48,356 nucleotides of DNA from Candidatus Poribacteria bacterium (GTDB lineage Bacteria; Poribacteria; WGA-4E; WGA-3G): assembly GCA_022394755.1 (NCBI GenBank), contig JAGFCA010000121.1, positions 1 to 48,356 of the forward strand. Direction: 5' to 3'. The first letter of the stretch is position 1; each line of letters begins with the position of its first letter. This document shows positions 35,908-45,022 of this stretch, piece by piece. A model generated the notes under the pieces. It saw nothing but the letters and a program-made list of their open reading frames with translations, searched no databases and was not told the DNA's origin. The position numbers were made by a program, and so were the translations under genes.

Positions 35908-36247
35908 AATTTATCTCGGATTATTACATGACCTAATGTAGAGAATTTCGATAACTATTAATTCTAATAGTAGCAAAGATTCTACGGTCTGACAAGTCTA
36001 AAATCAGGTTCCCATTCTTTGTAATGAAAACCGGATTTATTCTCAAATTATATAGGAATTAATTATGCCATAAATGTCAAAGTAATTTAATACGGACAGA
36101 AACCACTAATAGACCGATAATTATTCATTTTATGCACCTTTTGAAGTACTTGTAATGTGTCTTTAATTATAAAGAGTAATTGTAATAACATTTCTTTAAT
36201 CGCATAGATTTAATTATTCGACTACCACTTATAAAAGGAGAGATTTT
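35908..36247. other. Intergenic stretch without a gene
   Basis: These 340 bases hold no visible gene. It is the shared upstream region of two divergent genes. AAAGGAG at 36235 is a strong ribosome-binding site for the small gene at 36248. No terminator or repeat was recognised. Confidence 0.5.
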
Positions 36248-36553
36248 ATGTACAAAAACAAACTAAATTGTGCAAGTATGGGTTTAAGATTTATGACTGA
36301 AGCTATCTTAGAAATTCTATTCTATGAACAAGATGGTCCTCCGCTATCAATTTGGGAAATAACTAAGAGACTTCAACTATTCAATTCGAGTGAATCACCA
36401 GAAACACATATCCCATTAATATTAGAACTATTAACCTATTTAGAGTACAAAAACAGTGTATACACGATTAAATGGAAAGAAATAGGATGGAAAATCAGTC
36501 CTGATGAAGCTGTACGTATCCGTGATAATCTTAATATTGTTGCTGACTTATAA
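36248..36553 (+). CDS. Small protein with possible winged-helix fold, unknown
   Basis: I do not recognise this 101-residue protein. A strong AAAGGAGAGA ribosome-binding site supports it. The pattern TEAILEILFYEQDGPPLSIWEITKRLQL, then a loop, then IPLILELLTYLEYKNSVYTIKWKEIGWKISPDEAVRIRDNL suggests helix-helix-helix-wing, as in small DNA-binding regulators, with KWKEIGWKIS as a possible wing. It is convergent with prmC and stands alone. DNA binding is inference from the pattern only. Confidence 0.6.
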   Translation: MYKNKLNCASMGLRFMTEAILEILFYEQDGPPLSIWEITKRLQLFNSSESPETHIPLILELLTYLEYKNSVYTIKWKEIGWKISPDEAVRIRDNLNIVADL

Positions 36554-36605
36554 TTAATATCTAAGAAGTATTTCACCTAATCTTCAATTACACTCGATTA
36601 CATGA

Positions 36606-37475
36606 TTATGCGATAGATGCAACAACAACTCTATCTTTACCTGCATAATCTTTTATAATCTTACTGTCTTCGTAGACAATTTGTTCATTTATCAGTTCTT
36701 GTACGGGTGTGCCTTGTGTATCACCGATTTCAAAGATTAGTTTTCCACCAGGATTCAGATAGGAAGGAGCTTCAGAAATGAGTCGTCTTATAATTGATAA
36801 TCCATCTTCACCTGCAAACAGAGCAATATGTGGTTCATGGTCTCTTACATCAGGACTCAAATCATTATTTTCACGAGACATTACATAAGGTGGGTTGGAT
36901 ACAATCCAATTGAAATGGGATGTATCCAGTTCTTGGATAGGCTCGAAGAGATCCCCATGTAGAAGTGAGACTCGTTCAGTACACTCATGAGCATCTCGAT
37001 TTTTTTCTGCAACTTGTAAAGCATCCTGACAAATATCGGTTGCAATTATTTCCCATTCTGGTTCATTAACTGCTAAAGCAGTTGCAATTACACCGCTACC
37101 AGTACCAATTTCAAGAACACGTTGTGGTTTTTCAGGATTAGTATTGAGGATTGTCTCTACGATAAATTCTGTCTCTGGTCGGGGAATTAATACCCTTTCA
37201 TCAACATAAAAATCTAATGACATAAACTCTTTACGGTTAATCAGATAACTAATCGGTGTAAGAGCAATACGTCTCTTAATAAGTTCTCTGAATATACTCA
37301 GATGTTCTTGATAAACTGGCATGTCAAAATGCAAATAGAGTTGTAGCCGACTTTTTTCAAGAAGATGGCCAAGTAAAACTTCTGCATCTAAACGTGGATT
37401 TGGTATATTGTGCTTTTCAAAATACTCCGTTGTCCAGTCAAGCAGTTCAAGCACGTTCCAAATTTTGGTTGCCAT
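36606..37475 (-). CDS. prmC: Peptide chain release factor N5-glutamine methyltransferase PrmC
   Basis: The enzyme methylates the glutamine of the GGQ motif in release factors, raising termination efficiency. An N-terminal helical substrate-recognition domain (1-80) precedes the SAM domain with RVLEIGTGSGVIATALA and the catalytic NPPY in IVSNPPYVMS. EPHIALFAGEDGLSIIRRL is also diagnostic. The length of 289 residues is typical. It is the last gene of the minus-strand cluster rho-rpmE-prfA-prmC and lies 116 bases after prfA, whose product is its substrate. Confidence 0.95.
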   Translation of the reverse strand: MATKIWNVLELLDWTTEYFEKHNIPNPRLDAEVLLGHLLEKSRLQLYLHFDMPVYQEHLSIFRELIKRRIALTPISYLINRKEFMSLDFYVDERVLIPRPETEFIVETILNTNPEKPQRVLEIGTGSGVIATALAVNEPEWEIIATDICQDALQVAEKNRDAHECTERVSLLHGDLFEPIQELDTSHFNWIVSNPPYVMSRENNDLSPDVRDHEPHIALFAGEDGLSIIRRLISEAPSYLNPGGKLIFEIGDTQGTPVQELINEQIVYEDSKIIKDYAGKDRVVVASIA

Positions 37476-37591
37476 ACTAAAATTATTTTATAGGATAGGG
37501 GATTGAAAAGAATCAAACGGATAGATATGTGTAGGTAGGAATGTTGACACTGTAATTCCTTCTATTCAATCGAAAGAAAATAGATTCTTGA

Positions 37592-38665
37592 TTAAATACT
37601 TTCGTTTTTTAACTTTTCAGCTTGGTCAGCAGTTGTTAACTGTTCTATAAATTCCTCTAAATCGCCATCTAATACAGATTCAAGTTGATAACTACTAAAT
37701 TGAATTCTATGATCTGTTACTCGTGATTGTGGAAAATTATAGGTGCGTATTTTTTCACTTCTATCACCACTACCCACCATCGAACGTCGTGTTTCTGACC
37801 GTTCACTGTCCAGTTCTGCCTGTTTTAATTCTTGTAGACGTGCTCGAAGAATTTTCATAGCTTTTGATCTGTTCTTATGTTGTGATTTTTCATCTTGACA
37901 GGTGACAATCAATCCTGTTGGTAGGTGTGTGATCCGAATTGCTGAATCTGTTGTATTAACACTTTGTCCTCCTGGTCCTGATGACCGATATGTATCAATA
38001 CGTAATTCAGTTGCTTCATCAATTGCCAGATCAAGTTCTTCAGCTTCAGGTAGAACAGCGACAGTCACTGCAGATGTATGTATCCGTCCACTTGTTTCAG
38101 TAGTAGGAATACGCTGAACACGATGAATACCACCTTCATATTTCAAAAGACTGAATGCAGCTTTGCCTTCAATAGAAAAAACTACTTCTTTGAATCCTTT
38201 TAACCCAGTTGCATTAGCACTGAGCATTTCGACCTTCCAATTTCTTCTTTCAGCGTATCGTGTATACATACGGAAAATTTCAGCAGAAAATAAACTTGCT
38301 TCTTCCCCGCCAGTCCCCGCACGAATCTCAATAATTACATTCTTTTCGTCATTCGGATCTTTTGGAATTAGTAGAAGTTTGATAGATTCATTCAGATCAG
38401 TCATCTGATTCTTTAGATCATCCAATTCTTCTTGTGCTAATTCTACCATATCTGCATCACTTTCTTCAGACAATAAGGACTCAGTTTCTTCAATAGCAGA
38501 TTCCAATTGTTGATAATCCTTATATGCAGATACAATTGGCGATAACTCCGCATGTAATTTTGATAATTCCTGTAATCTCTGAGGGTTCGAGATTTCATCA
38601 GGATCGCTTAGAGATTTTTCAACATCCAAAAATCTATTTTGAATGTCCTTTAATTTATCTAACAT
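37592..38665 (-). CDS. prfA: Peptide chain release factor 1
   Basis: RF1 recognises UAA and UAG and releases the peptide. The GGQ motif is in RSSGPGGQSVNTTDSAIRIT, and codon recognition uses PTT in RVQRIPTTETSGRIHTSA, the RF1-type PxT rather than the SPF of RF2. The length of 357 residues is normal. RF1 does not read UGA. TGA is used as a stop by only three of the window's genes, while TAA and TAG make up the rest, which makes UGA recoding easier to accept. It is in the rho-rpmE-prfA-prmC cluster. Confidence 0.97.
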   Translation of the reverse strand: MLDKLKDIQNRFLDVEKSLSDPDEISNPQRLQELSKLHAELSPIVSAYKDYQQLESAIEETESLLSEESDADMVELAQEELDDLKNQMTDLNESIKLLLIPKDPNDEKNVIIEIRAGTGGEEASLFSAEIFRMYTRYAERRNWKVEMLSANATGLKGFKEVVFSIEGKAAFSLLKYEGGIHRVQRIPTTETSGRIHTSAVTVAVLPEAEELDLAIDEATELRIDTYRSSGPGGQSVNTTDSAIRITHLPTGLIVTCQDEKSQHKNRSKAMKILRARLQELKQAELDSERSETRRSMVGSGDRSEKIRTYNFPQSRVTDHRIQFSSYQLESVLDGDLEEFIEQLTTADQAEKLKNESI

Positions 38666-38775
38666 TAATATATTCTTTATATAGTGAAATAATTACTGAC
38701 GGTACAGCAATATGTAAGGGATTGGGATAATAATATTTCCATGGAAGAAGTATAGATAAAATTGATTGAATTCAA

Positions 38776-39030
38776 CTATTCAGATTTCTCTTCAGTTTTC
38801 TCTTCAGTTTTCTCTTCAGATTTCTCTTCAGTTAACCCATAACGACGTCTGAAACTTTCAACGCGTCCAGCAGTATCAATAAACCGTGTCTGTTGTCCAG
38901 TATAAAATGGATGACATTTCGAACATACATCTACACGCATTTCAGATTGAATGGTTTTGGTTTCATAGGATGCACCACATACACAGCTGATAGTGCATTC
39001 AGTTGTTTCAGGATGGATTTCAGGTTTCAT
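38776..39030 (-). CDS. rpmE: Ribosomal protein L31, zinc-binding form
   Basis: This is the large-subunit protein L31. It keeps the zinc-binding cysteines, in TISCVCGASYETKT and VDVCSKCHPFYTGQQ, so it is the C+ form. The core ends near residue 67 (FRRRYGL), and an unusual tail of four-residue repeats, EEKS/EEKT, follows to residue 84. AAGGAG lies seven bases before the ATG; another ATG five bases upstream is out of frame. It sits between rho (66 bases upstream) and prfA, the usual order. Confidence 0.96.
   Translation of the reverse strand: MKPEIHPETTECTISCVCGASYETKTIQSEMRVDVCSKCHPFYTGQQTRFIDTAGRVESFRRRYGLTEEKSEEKTEEKTEEKSE
38781..38833 (-). repeat. 12-bp tandem repeat encoding the L31 tail
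   Basis: Four consecutive 12-base units, CAG(A/T)TTTCTCTT on the plus strand, plus a partial fifth, encode the EEKS/EEKT tail of L31 on the minus strand. The units differ at one base only, so the copy number may change by replication slippage without breaking the frame. Confidence 0.85.
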
Positions 39031-39096
39031 TTCATTACTCCTTATAATTAATCACCTAATTGTTTATTATATCATAAACATGGATTTCAGTATTGA

Positions 39097-40425
39097 TTAT
39101 TTACCATTTCTCGTTGGTTGTGAAGCATTGGGGTTTGTTTTCCCACCATCATCTACCATACTATCGAGAAATTCTTCATTTGTTTTGTTCTTACTAAACT
39201 GTTTAATTAACAATTCCATAGTTTCCGCAGGACTCATCTGGCTAGTAAATTTACGTAATGCCCAGACCTTATTCAAAACATCGGGTTCAAGTAATAATTC
39301 CTCACGTCGAGTTTTTGATTTTTCTATATTGATAGCAGGGAATATTCTCAATTCCAATAGGGAACGATCCATATGTAGTTCCATGTTCGCTGTCCCTTTA
39401 AACTCTTCATAAATATAAGTATCTGAACGACTTTCTGTATCAACGAGAACAGAAGCAATTATAGTTAAACTACCACCTTCTTCAAACTTTCTTGCTGCAC
39501 CACAGAACTGTCGTGGTTTGACAAACGCCATAGCATCTAACCCACCGGAAAGTGTTTTCCCTGTTGGTGGTGCAACCATATTGTGTGCACGGGCAAGACG
39601 TGTCATACTATCAAGTAAGATCACAACATCTTTACCATATTCAGCCATACGTTTTGCTTTTTCTATTGCCATTTCAGATACCTGAATGTGTCGTTCAGGA
39701 TGTTCATCAAAAGTTGAACTAATCACTTCACCTTTAACTGTACGGACAACATCTGTTACCTCTTCAGGCCGTTCATCAATTAGTAAGAAAATTAGTTCTA
39801 CTTCGGGGTGGTTTGCTTCAATACCACATGCGATATTCTTAAGCAGTGTAGTCTTTCCGCTATAGGGAGGTGCAACAATCAACCCACGTTGTCCCTTACC
39901 AATTGGTGACATAAGATCAATGATACGGGTTCCAAACTCAGAAGGTTTATGTTCAAGCTGTAATTTTTCATAAGGAAAGATTGGTCTGAGGTTGTCAAAT
40001 TGTGTTCTTGATTTTACAGATTGAGGAGGCTCACCATTTACCTTTTCTATTTGTAGTAACGCAAAATACCGTTCAGCTTTGTTTTCAGACTTTTTGGGTG
40101 GACGTACTAAACCTTCAACCACATGTCCAGTCTGTAAACCAAATAGCCGTATCTGTGAGGATGAAACATAAATATCCTCATTGCTTTGTAAATAGTTAGA
40201 ACGCGGGGATCTGAGAAACCCGTAATTCTGATCACGGTCATTCAGTATCTGTAAAACCCCTTTTCCAGAAAGGGGAACATTTTTTTCTGCGACCTCTTCA
40301 AGAATACGAGCTATAAGTTCTTCCTTTCGTAACCCGTTGCTTTCACCAATACCATAGGATTGTGCCATGGTATATAAGGTCGAAATCTCCATTTCTTGGA
40401 GCTTGCCTATTTCCAAGCTCTCCAT
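39097..40425 (-). CDS. rho: Transcription termination factor Rho
   Basis: Rho is the hexameric ATP-dependent RNA helicase that ends transcription. The order is an N-terminal Rho-N helical domain (1-45), an RNA-binding cold-shock domain with GKGVLQILNDRDQNYGFLRSP (~54), and the ATPase core. The P-loop is APPYSGKTT (about 185-193), where most Rho proteins have PPKAGKT, so the Lys and Ala are replaced by Tyr and Ser. ERPEEVTDVVR and DSMTRLARAHN (Walker B region) and the Q- and R-loop segments follow. The length of 442 residues is normal. AGGAG lies about ten bases before the ATG. It starts the rho-rpmE-prfA-prmC cluster. Confidence 0.97.
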   Translation of the reverse strand: MESLEIGKLQEMEISTLYTMAQSYGIGESNGLRKEELIARILEEVAEKNVPLSGKGVLQILNDRDQNYGFLRSPRSNYLQSNEDIYVSSSQIRLFGLQTGHVVEGLVRPPKKSENKAERYFALLQIEKVNGEPPQSVKSRTQFDNLRPIFPYEKLQLEHKPSEFGTRIIDLMSPIGKGQRGLIVAPPYSGKTTLLKNIACGIEANHPEVELIFLLIDERPEEVTDVVRTVKGEVISSTFDEHPERHIQVSEMAIEKAKRMAEYGKDVVILLDSMTRLARAHNMVAPPTGKTLSGGLDAMAFVKPRQFCGAARKFEEGGSLTIIASVLVDTESRSDTYIYEEFKGTANMELHMDRSLLELRIFPAINIEKSKTRREELLLEPDVLNKVWALRKFTSQMSPAETMELLIKQFSKNKTNEEFLDSMVDDGGKTNPNASQPTRNGK

Positions 40426-40994
40426 AGTTTATTGTACTCCTCAGTAAATTCTGTTACGAATTGCCACTGTTATCTACATGTTTATATAGTTTAAAATGAA
40501 CTAATAAGAACAAGAACATACTTATGATTTGACAGAAATTCGCAAGAAACTGCAGAACTCTCTCTTATGTACATATGATACTCCAGTACTGATACCAGAG
40601 TGATTATTGAATTGAATTGTAGGTAGTTTGGAATGTTTTACATAATAGGGTAAAATTAGATAACCCTTGAACTATACTTTGCCAATAATTGGAACTGAAA
40701 AATTGAATTGAATCCAGAATGGCAATCGCAAATTTTAGAGTGAATATGGGGTCCGTATGAAATTGGTTGGTAGGGAATAACATCCTTTTTGTGTTGGAAT
40801 CGAATGATTGATCCATTCTTTGAACCATACCATTTGTAATTATACAATATGTTGAAATTAATGTCAAGGAAAAAATTTATGAAATATACAGTTTCTAATT
40901 CTAAGTATAACTTAACAATGCTATCTATCATAAACTGTATAGGATTTATACTTATCCTATACAGTTTAAATAGTAAATATCGGACAGAATTCGA
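40426..40994. other. Intergenic stretch with a strong hairpin
   Basis: No gene is supported here. Short reading frames on both strands lack family similarity and ribosome-binding sites. The only clear structure is the 15-bp inverted repeat at 40931-40968, described separately. The bases just before rho probably hold its promoter and leader, possibly with autoregulation, but no motif is certain. Confidence 0.5.
40931..40968 (-). terminator. Perfect 15-bp hairpin after the TPR lipoprotein gene
   Basis: TAAACTGTATAGGAT (40931-40945) and ATCCTATACAGTTTA (40954-40968) pair without mismatch around an eight-base loop. The hairpin begins 26 bases after the stop of the minus-strand TPR gene, as expected for a terminator, but the following T-run on that strand is short (TTTATG). 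It could also be a protein-binding operator or a processing site. Confidence 0.6.
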
Positions 40995-42956
40995 CTATTG
41001 TTCTTCAGTCTTTTTTTCAACCTGTTCCTCTGTTCCTTTCAAAGGCTGGAGTCGACGTCGTACATCAGCATTATACTTATTTTTTTCTAAGTATCCTTCC
41101 CATAATACAATCGCTTCATCATTATAACCTTTAGAAACATATAAATCCCCGAGTGCAATCACTGAAATATCGGAGATGGGATCTTTATCAATTGCTTCTT
41201 TAAATAAGGTTATTGCTTGATCTTCTTCATTATTTAGTATAGCAATTTCAGCTTTTGCATAGGGCACCAAAGCATGATCAGGATATTCATTAAGGAAGAT
41301 GTCTATTTGTTTCTGTGCATCTTCTTCTCTACCTTGTTTAAAAATTGATAAACCGGCGAGAATTGATCCATGACCATATTGATGAATTAACAGTTTTTGT
41401 TCTGCTGCATTTTCTGACTTGTCCAAAAGCCGTTTGGCATTTCTTGCTGCTGCTTTATACTTAATCTGTGCTTTGTTGTGTTGACCATATTTATCACAAA
41501 CATCTCCAAGAGTCTTCATAGCGATAAATGAATCTCTTTTCTGATCAGCGAGATCTTGGAAAATACCTGCTTTTTTTCGATCTCTTAATCGATAGTTTAA
41601 TACTTCAGCAAGACTCTGAAGAGTGTCAACATCTTCAGGATTTAAGGCAACAGAATGTTCAAAATTATCTCTCTCTTTCTGATAATCACCGAGTTTATTA
41701 TACGTCTTACCGATCAACCAATATATCTCAGGATCTTTATTCCTATTGATACCGATGATGGATTGGAAAGTTTCCAAGGCTTTTTCGTATTCTTCGTTGG
41801 TATATTGATTCTTTCCAGTATCTCTGACAGTATCAATTACCTTGCTATCTTTTGTTGCAGCTTTTTTCAGAACTTCCATAGCTCTTTTATGCATTCCAAC
41901 TTTCCGATAACAGATAGATAACCGTAAGTAGTATATGGGTTCAAGTCTTGCTTTTTCTGCTTCAGCACGTGCAATTGCATCAAACAATAATGCACCTGCA
42001 TGTAGATAATTCTCGTCTCCATATAAGAAACCAGCGATCATTAATTCAGCATCATAAAAACTTCCTTGTTCATCCCCCGCAATCTGTACAGAACCACCGA
42101 AATCACGCATAACTTCATCAGCGCTAACCCCAAAACCGGAGTCAGCGATTGCAATATTCTTTTTAACTATAGGACTCTTTTCAACATTCCGTGGTCTATC
42201 ACGTTCCCGTCGTTCTTCTTGCCTTGCTAATGCACGACCAAATTGTGATTGTTCTGGATCATCAGGTTTAGGGATTTCAGCATTTAGTTCATTTAGTTCC
42301 TCTTTTGCCTTTTCAATGTGTGATTCAGCGCCCTGAACATTGCCATATCTCTTCACCATTGATTGAAGTGTTCGTTTTGCATCAGTTTCATTCTTGAGAA
42401 ACTGTCGTTGTATACGAGCTTTGTTAACTAATGCTTGTGTTGCTCTTGTACTTTGAGGGTTTCGGTTTGCAAAATTATCAAACACTTCAACTGCTCGTTC
42501 AAAATCTTTACCATCTTCATAGCTTTTCGCCAACATCAGTTGTGCGTTGTGGCTGATTTCCAAATGTGGATATTGATTTACAATAGTATCAAATTGCGTT
42601 TGTGCTTTTTTATATTCTTTTTGTCGATAATAGTGCATACCAAGTCGATATTGTGCCTCTGCTGCCTCATCACTCTCTGGTGCATCTGCTATGATAGCTT
42701 CATAAGCTATAATCCCTTGTGCAGGTTGATCCATATTGTCAATGTATATCTCACCAATTGCCAATTGTGCTTCACGTGCTTTTGCAGTTCCAGGCTTCGC
42801 ATCAACGACTCCTTGATATACTTCAATTGCACCCCGATAGTCCTTCATCTCAACTAAATTTTCAGCTGTATCCATTTCGCTAGTCGATAAACAACCAACT
42901 TGTGATAATACAACTATGAAGAAAGCCGTAATTAGAGAGTAGTTGATATATTTCAT
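40995..42956 (-). CDS. TPR-repeat lipoprotein
   Basis: The 653-residue exported protein has an N-terminal hydrophobic segment ending in Cys22 (LSQVGC), an off-consensus lipobox. Tetratricopeptide repeats of the BamD/YbgF style follow from about residue 35 to 205, for example YRGAIEVYQGVVDAKPGTAKAREAQLAIGEIY and YKKAQTQFDTIVNQYPHLEISHNAQLMLAKSYEDG. A low-complexity charged linker (about 215-265) leads to a second TPR array from about 310 to 640. The C-terminus is EEQVEKKTEEQ. AAGGAG lies six bases before the ATG. It is likely an outer- or inner-membrane-tethered scaffold; the partner is unknown. Confidence 0.88.
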   Translation of the reverse strand: MKYINYSLITAFFIVVLSQVGCLSTSEMDTAENLVEMKDYRGAIEVYQGVVDAKPGTAKAREAQLAIGEIYIDNMDQPAQGIIAYEAIIADAPESDEAAEAQYRLGMHYYRQKEYKKAQTQFDTIVNQYPHLEISHNAQLMLAKSYEDGKDFERAVEVFDNFANRNPQSTRATQALVNKARIQRQFLKNETDAKRTLQSMVKRYGNVQGAESHIEKAKEELNELNAEIPKPDDPEQSQFGRALARQEERRERDRPRNVEKSPIVKKNIAIADSGFGVSADEVMRDFGGSVQIAGDEQGSFYDAELMIAGFLYGDENYLHAGALLFDAIARAEAEKARLEPIYYLRLSICYRKVGMHKRAMEVLKKAATKDSKVIDTVRDTGKNQYTNEEYEKALETFQSIIGINRNKDPEIYWLIGKTYNKLGDYQKERDNFEHSVALNPEDVDTLQSLAEVLNYRLRDRKKAGIFQDLADQKRDSFIAMKTLGDVCDKYGQHNKAQIKYKAAARNAKRLLDKSENAAEQKLLIHQYGHGSILAGLSIFKQGREEDAQKQIDIFLNEYPDHALVPYAKAEIAILNNEEDQAITLFKEAIDKDPISDISVIALGDLYVSKGYNDEAIVLWEGYLEKNKYNADVRRRLQPLKGTEEQVEKKTEEQ

Positions 42957-43045
42957 GTTCTTCTCCTTTCATTTCAAAATCGACTTAATATTGCTATCAT
43001 ACGCAAGAGTCTAAGAATAAAAACTCGAATAGAATGAAAACAAAT

Positions 43046-44179
43046 CTAATACATTTGCTTTGTTTTACACAGATCAATGAGTTCGTTTACTTCTTGGTTA
43101 CTATATCCTTCTTTTTCAATCAGTTCATTACAATCCACATTATTCTTTTCATCTGAACCTTTTCCAGCCTGAAGAATGGAATTTGTTAACCAGCTTGTAC
43201 GGACACCGTTGATACCAGATGTATAATTTGCCTGATAATCACCTTTAACTAATCCGACGAGTTGATCAACTTTACTTGTTGGATATCCTTCTGGTCTGGA
43301 ATATGAAAGGGGTTCAGCTTCACCACCTTTTGGAATATAACGGATACCATTCTTGATCTCAATAGTTCCTTCATCCCCTTCAAGGATAACCCATTCTTCA
43401 AATCCGACACGTGTGTTCCCAAGGATTGTGATTGTTCCTTCTGCCCCATTATCAAGTTTAACATCGGAGTAAGAGTTGATCTCTACAAATTTCGGTACAA
43501 GATTTCCATCATCATCTTCAAATTTCATATCTGTTGTACCATACACATTAGCAGGTAGGGTTTCTGTCATCCAAAGAAAAATATCCTGAAGGTGACTACC
43601 AGAGTCATTAGGTTGTCCACCACCAGAAAAACGGGGATCGCCTCTCCATCCACCTGCACCCCATCGCTGTGCCATGTAGACTTCAAACTTTTTCAGATTT
43701 CCAATGAGTCCTTCTTGAATTGCGCGTCGACCAGAGATATAGGTGTCTTCGTAGTGTCTTTGATAACCGCCAACCAAATGCAGATCGCTACCAATTGCTA
43801 TTTTTGTGATGGCTATCGCATCTCCAACAACATTAGCCATTGGTTTTTCGACAATAACACTACAACCAGCACGTAATGCATACTTCACATGAATATCATG
43901 AAGAGAATGTGGAGAAAATACACCAACAATATCAAGGTCTTCGTTGTTTAACATCTCAATGAATTCGTGATCACCGAGATATCTCTTCATGCTGTTTGGC
44001 TTATAATCTTCAACACGTTCTTGCATCGCATTTTCTAATGCATCCAAACTGCCTTCATGAGAATCTGCTGCTGCAACAACATCAGCATCATCACGTGTTG
44101 CAAATCCGAGAGTATTCCCACGACCCGCTCCACCAGGTCCAATCACGCCAACTCTTAATCTACCATTTTTACTTGCCAT
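43046..44179 (-). CDS. Gfo/Idh/MocA family oxidoreductase
   Basis: This is the third dehydrogenase of this family in the window, 377 residues. The Rossmann motif is VGVIGPGGAGRGNTLGFA, the catalytic lysine is in VIVEKPMANVV, and the second domain has WGAGGWRGDPRFSGGGQPNDSGSHLQDIFLWM. The GGGQPNDSGSHLQD segment, with Asp and His, is the active-site helix. It has no cleavable signal. GGAG precedes the ATG by about 12 bases. It lies between sdhB (79 bases upstream) and the TPR lipoprotein and may be read from the sdh transcript. The substrate is unknown. Confidence 0.92.
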   Translation of the reverse strand: MASKNGRLRVGVIGPGGAGRGNTLGFATRDDADVVAAADSHEGSLDALENAMQERVEDYKPNSMKRYLGDHEFIEMLNNEDLDIVGVFSPHSLHDIHVKYALRAGCSVIVEKPMANVVGDAIAITKIAIGSDLHLVGGYQRHYEDTYISGRRAIQEGLIGNLKKFEVYMAQRWGAGGWRGDPRFSGGGQPNDSGSHLQDIFLWMTETLPANVYGTTDMKFEDDDGNLVPKFVEINSYSDVKLDNGAEGTITILGNTRVGFEEWVILEGDEGTIEIKNGIRYIPKGGEAEPLSYSRPEGYPTSKVDQLVGLVKGDYQANYTSGINGVRTSWLTNSILQAGKGSDEKNNVDCNELIEKEGYSNQEVNELIDLCKTKQMY

Positions 44180-44258
44180 AGATGTATTTCTCCAAAATTA
44201 TATAAGATGTTTATATAATTGATTTTCAGTCGGTTGTAAAATCGCTACTAAATTGATA

Positions 44259-44999
44259 TTATCCAGTGATTATCTTGAATAGTCGTCTGAGTGGATCATA
44301 AAATTCATCAACCACACGTTCCTTTAATGGAATAATGGCATTATCAGTAATTGTGATATGTTCAGGACAGACTTTTGTACAACATTTAGTGATATTACAA
44401 TACCCTATACCATCTTCATTTTTCAATTCTTCTAATCGATTGTCAGTATCAATGGGATGCATTTCCAATGATGCTGCATATACGAAGAAACGTGGACCGA
44501 TGAATTCATCATGTAGATGATGATCTCTCAGTACGTGGCAGACATCCTGACACAGAAAACACTCGATACATTTTCTAAACTCTTGAACATGGTCAATATC
44601 GACCTGTTCCATCCGCCAGGTACCATCTTCTGCATCAGCGGGTCTTGGATTAAAGGGTCTCATTTTTTCCTTTACCTTATAGTTCCAAGACACATCTGTT
44701 ACCAAATCTTTGATTATAGGAAATGCTCGCATGGGTTCAACGGTAACAGGTTTATCCAAAGGAATATCATTAAGTCGTGTCATACACATTAATTTGGGAT
44801 TTCCATTTACCTCTGCAGAACATGAACCACATTTTCCTGCTTTACAGTTCCATCTAACCGCAAGGTCATTTGCTTGTTCCGCCTGTATACGGTGTACAGC
44901 GTCTAACACAACCATCCCATCAGATACTTCTGTTTCATAGTCAACGAAATCTGCCTTTTCTGCATCACCACGCCAGATCCGAAATGTTGCTTTAGCCAT
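44259..44999 (-). CDS. sdhB: Succinate dehydrogenase/fumarate reductase iron-sulfur subunit
   Basis: SdhB carries electrons from the FAD of SdhA to the membrane subunit. The 2Fe-2S site is in CKAGKCGSCSAEVNG plus LMC (about residues 53-75). The 4Fe-4S and 3Fe-4S sites are in CIECFLCQDVCH and CNITKCCTKVCPEHI. The length of 246 residues is normal. AAGGAA lies five bases before the ATG. It follows sdhA by 23 bases, in the order sdhC-sdhA-sdhB on the minus strand. Confidence 0.95.
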   Translation of the reverse strand: MAKATFRIWRGDAEKADFVDYETEVSDGMVVLDAVHRIQAEQANDLAVRWNCKAGKCGSCSAEVNGNPKLMCMTRLNDIPLDKPVTVEPMRAFPIIKDLVTDVSWNYKVKEKMRPFNPRPADAEDGTWRMEQVDIDHVQEFRKCIECFLCQDVCHVLRDHHLHDEFIGPRFFVYAASLEMHPIDTDNRLEELKNEDGIGYCNITKCCTKVCPEHITITDNAIIPLKERVVDEFYDPLRRLFKIITG

Positions 45000-45022
45000 A
45001 AAATTCCTTCCAGTTTATATTT

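Noticed and set aside
40849..41127. Small reading frame beside the TPR lipoprotein gene
   Set aside because: It overlaps the end of the TPR gene on the other strand, has no ribosome-binding site, and spans the 15-bp hairpin.
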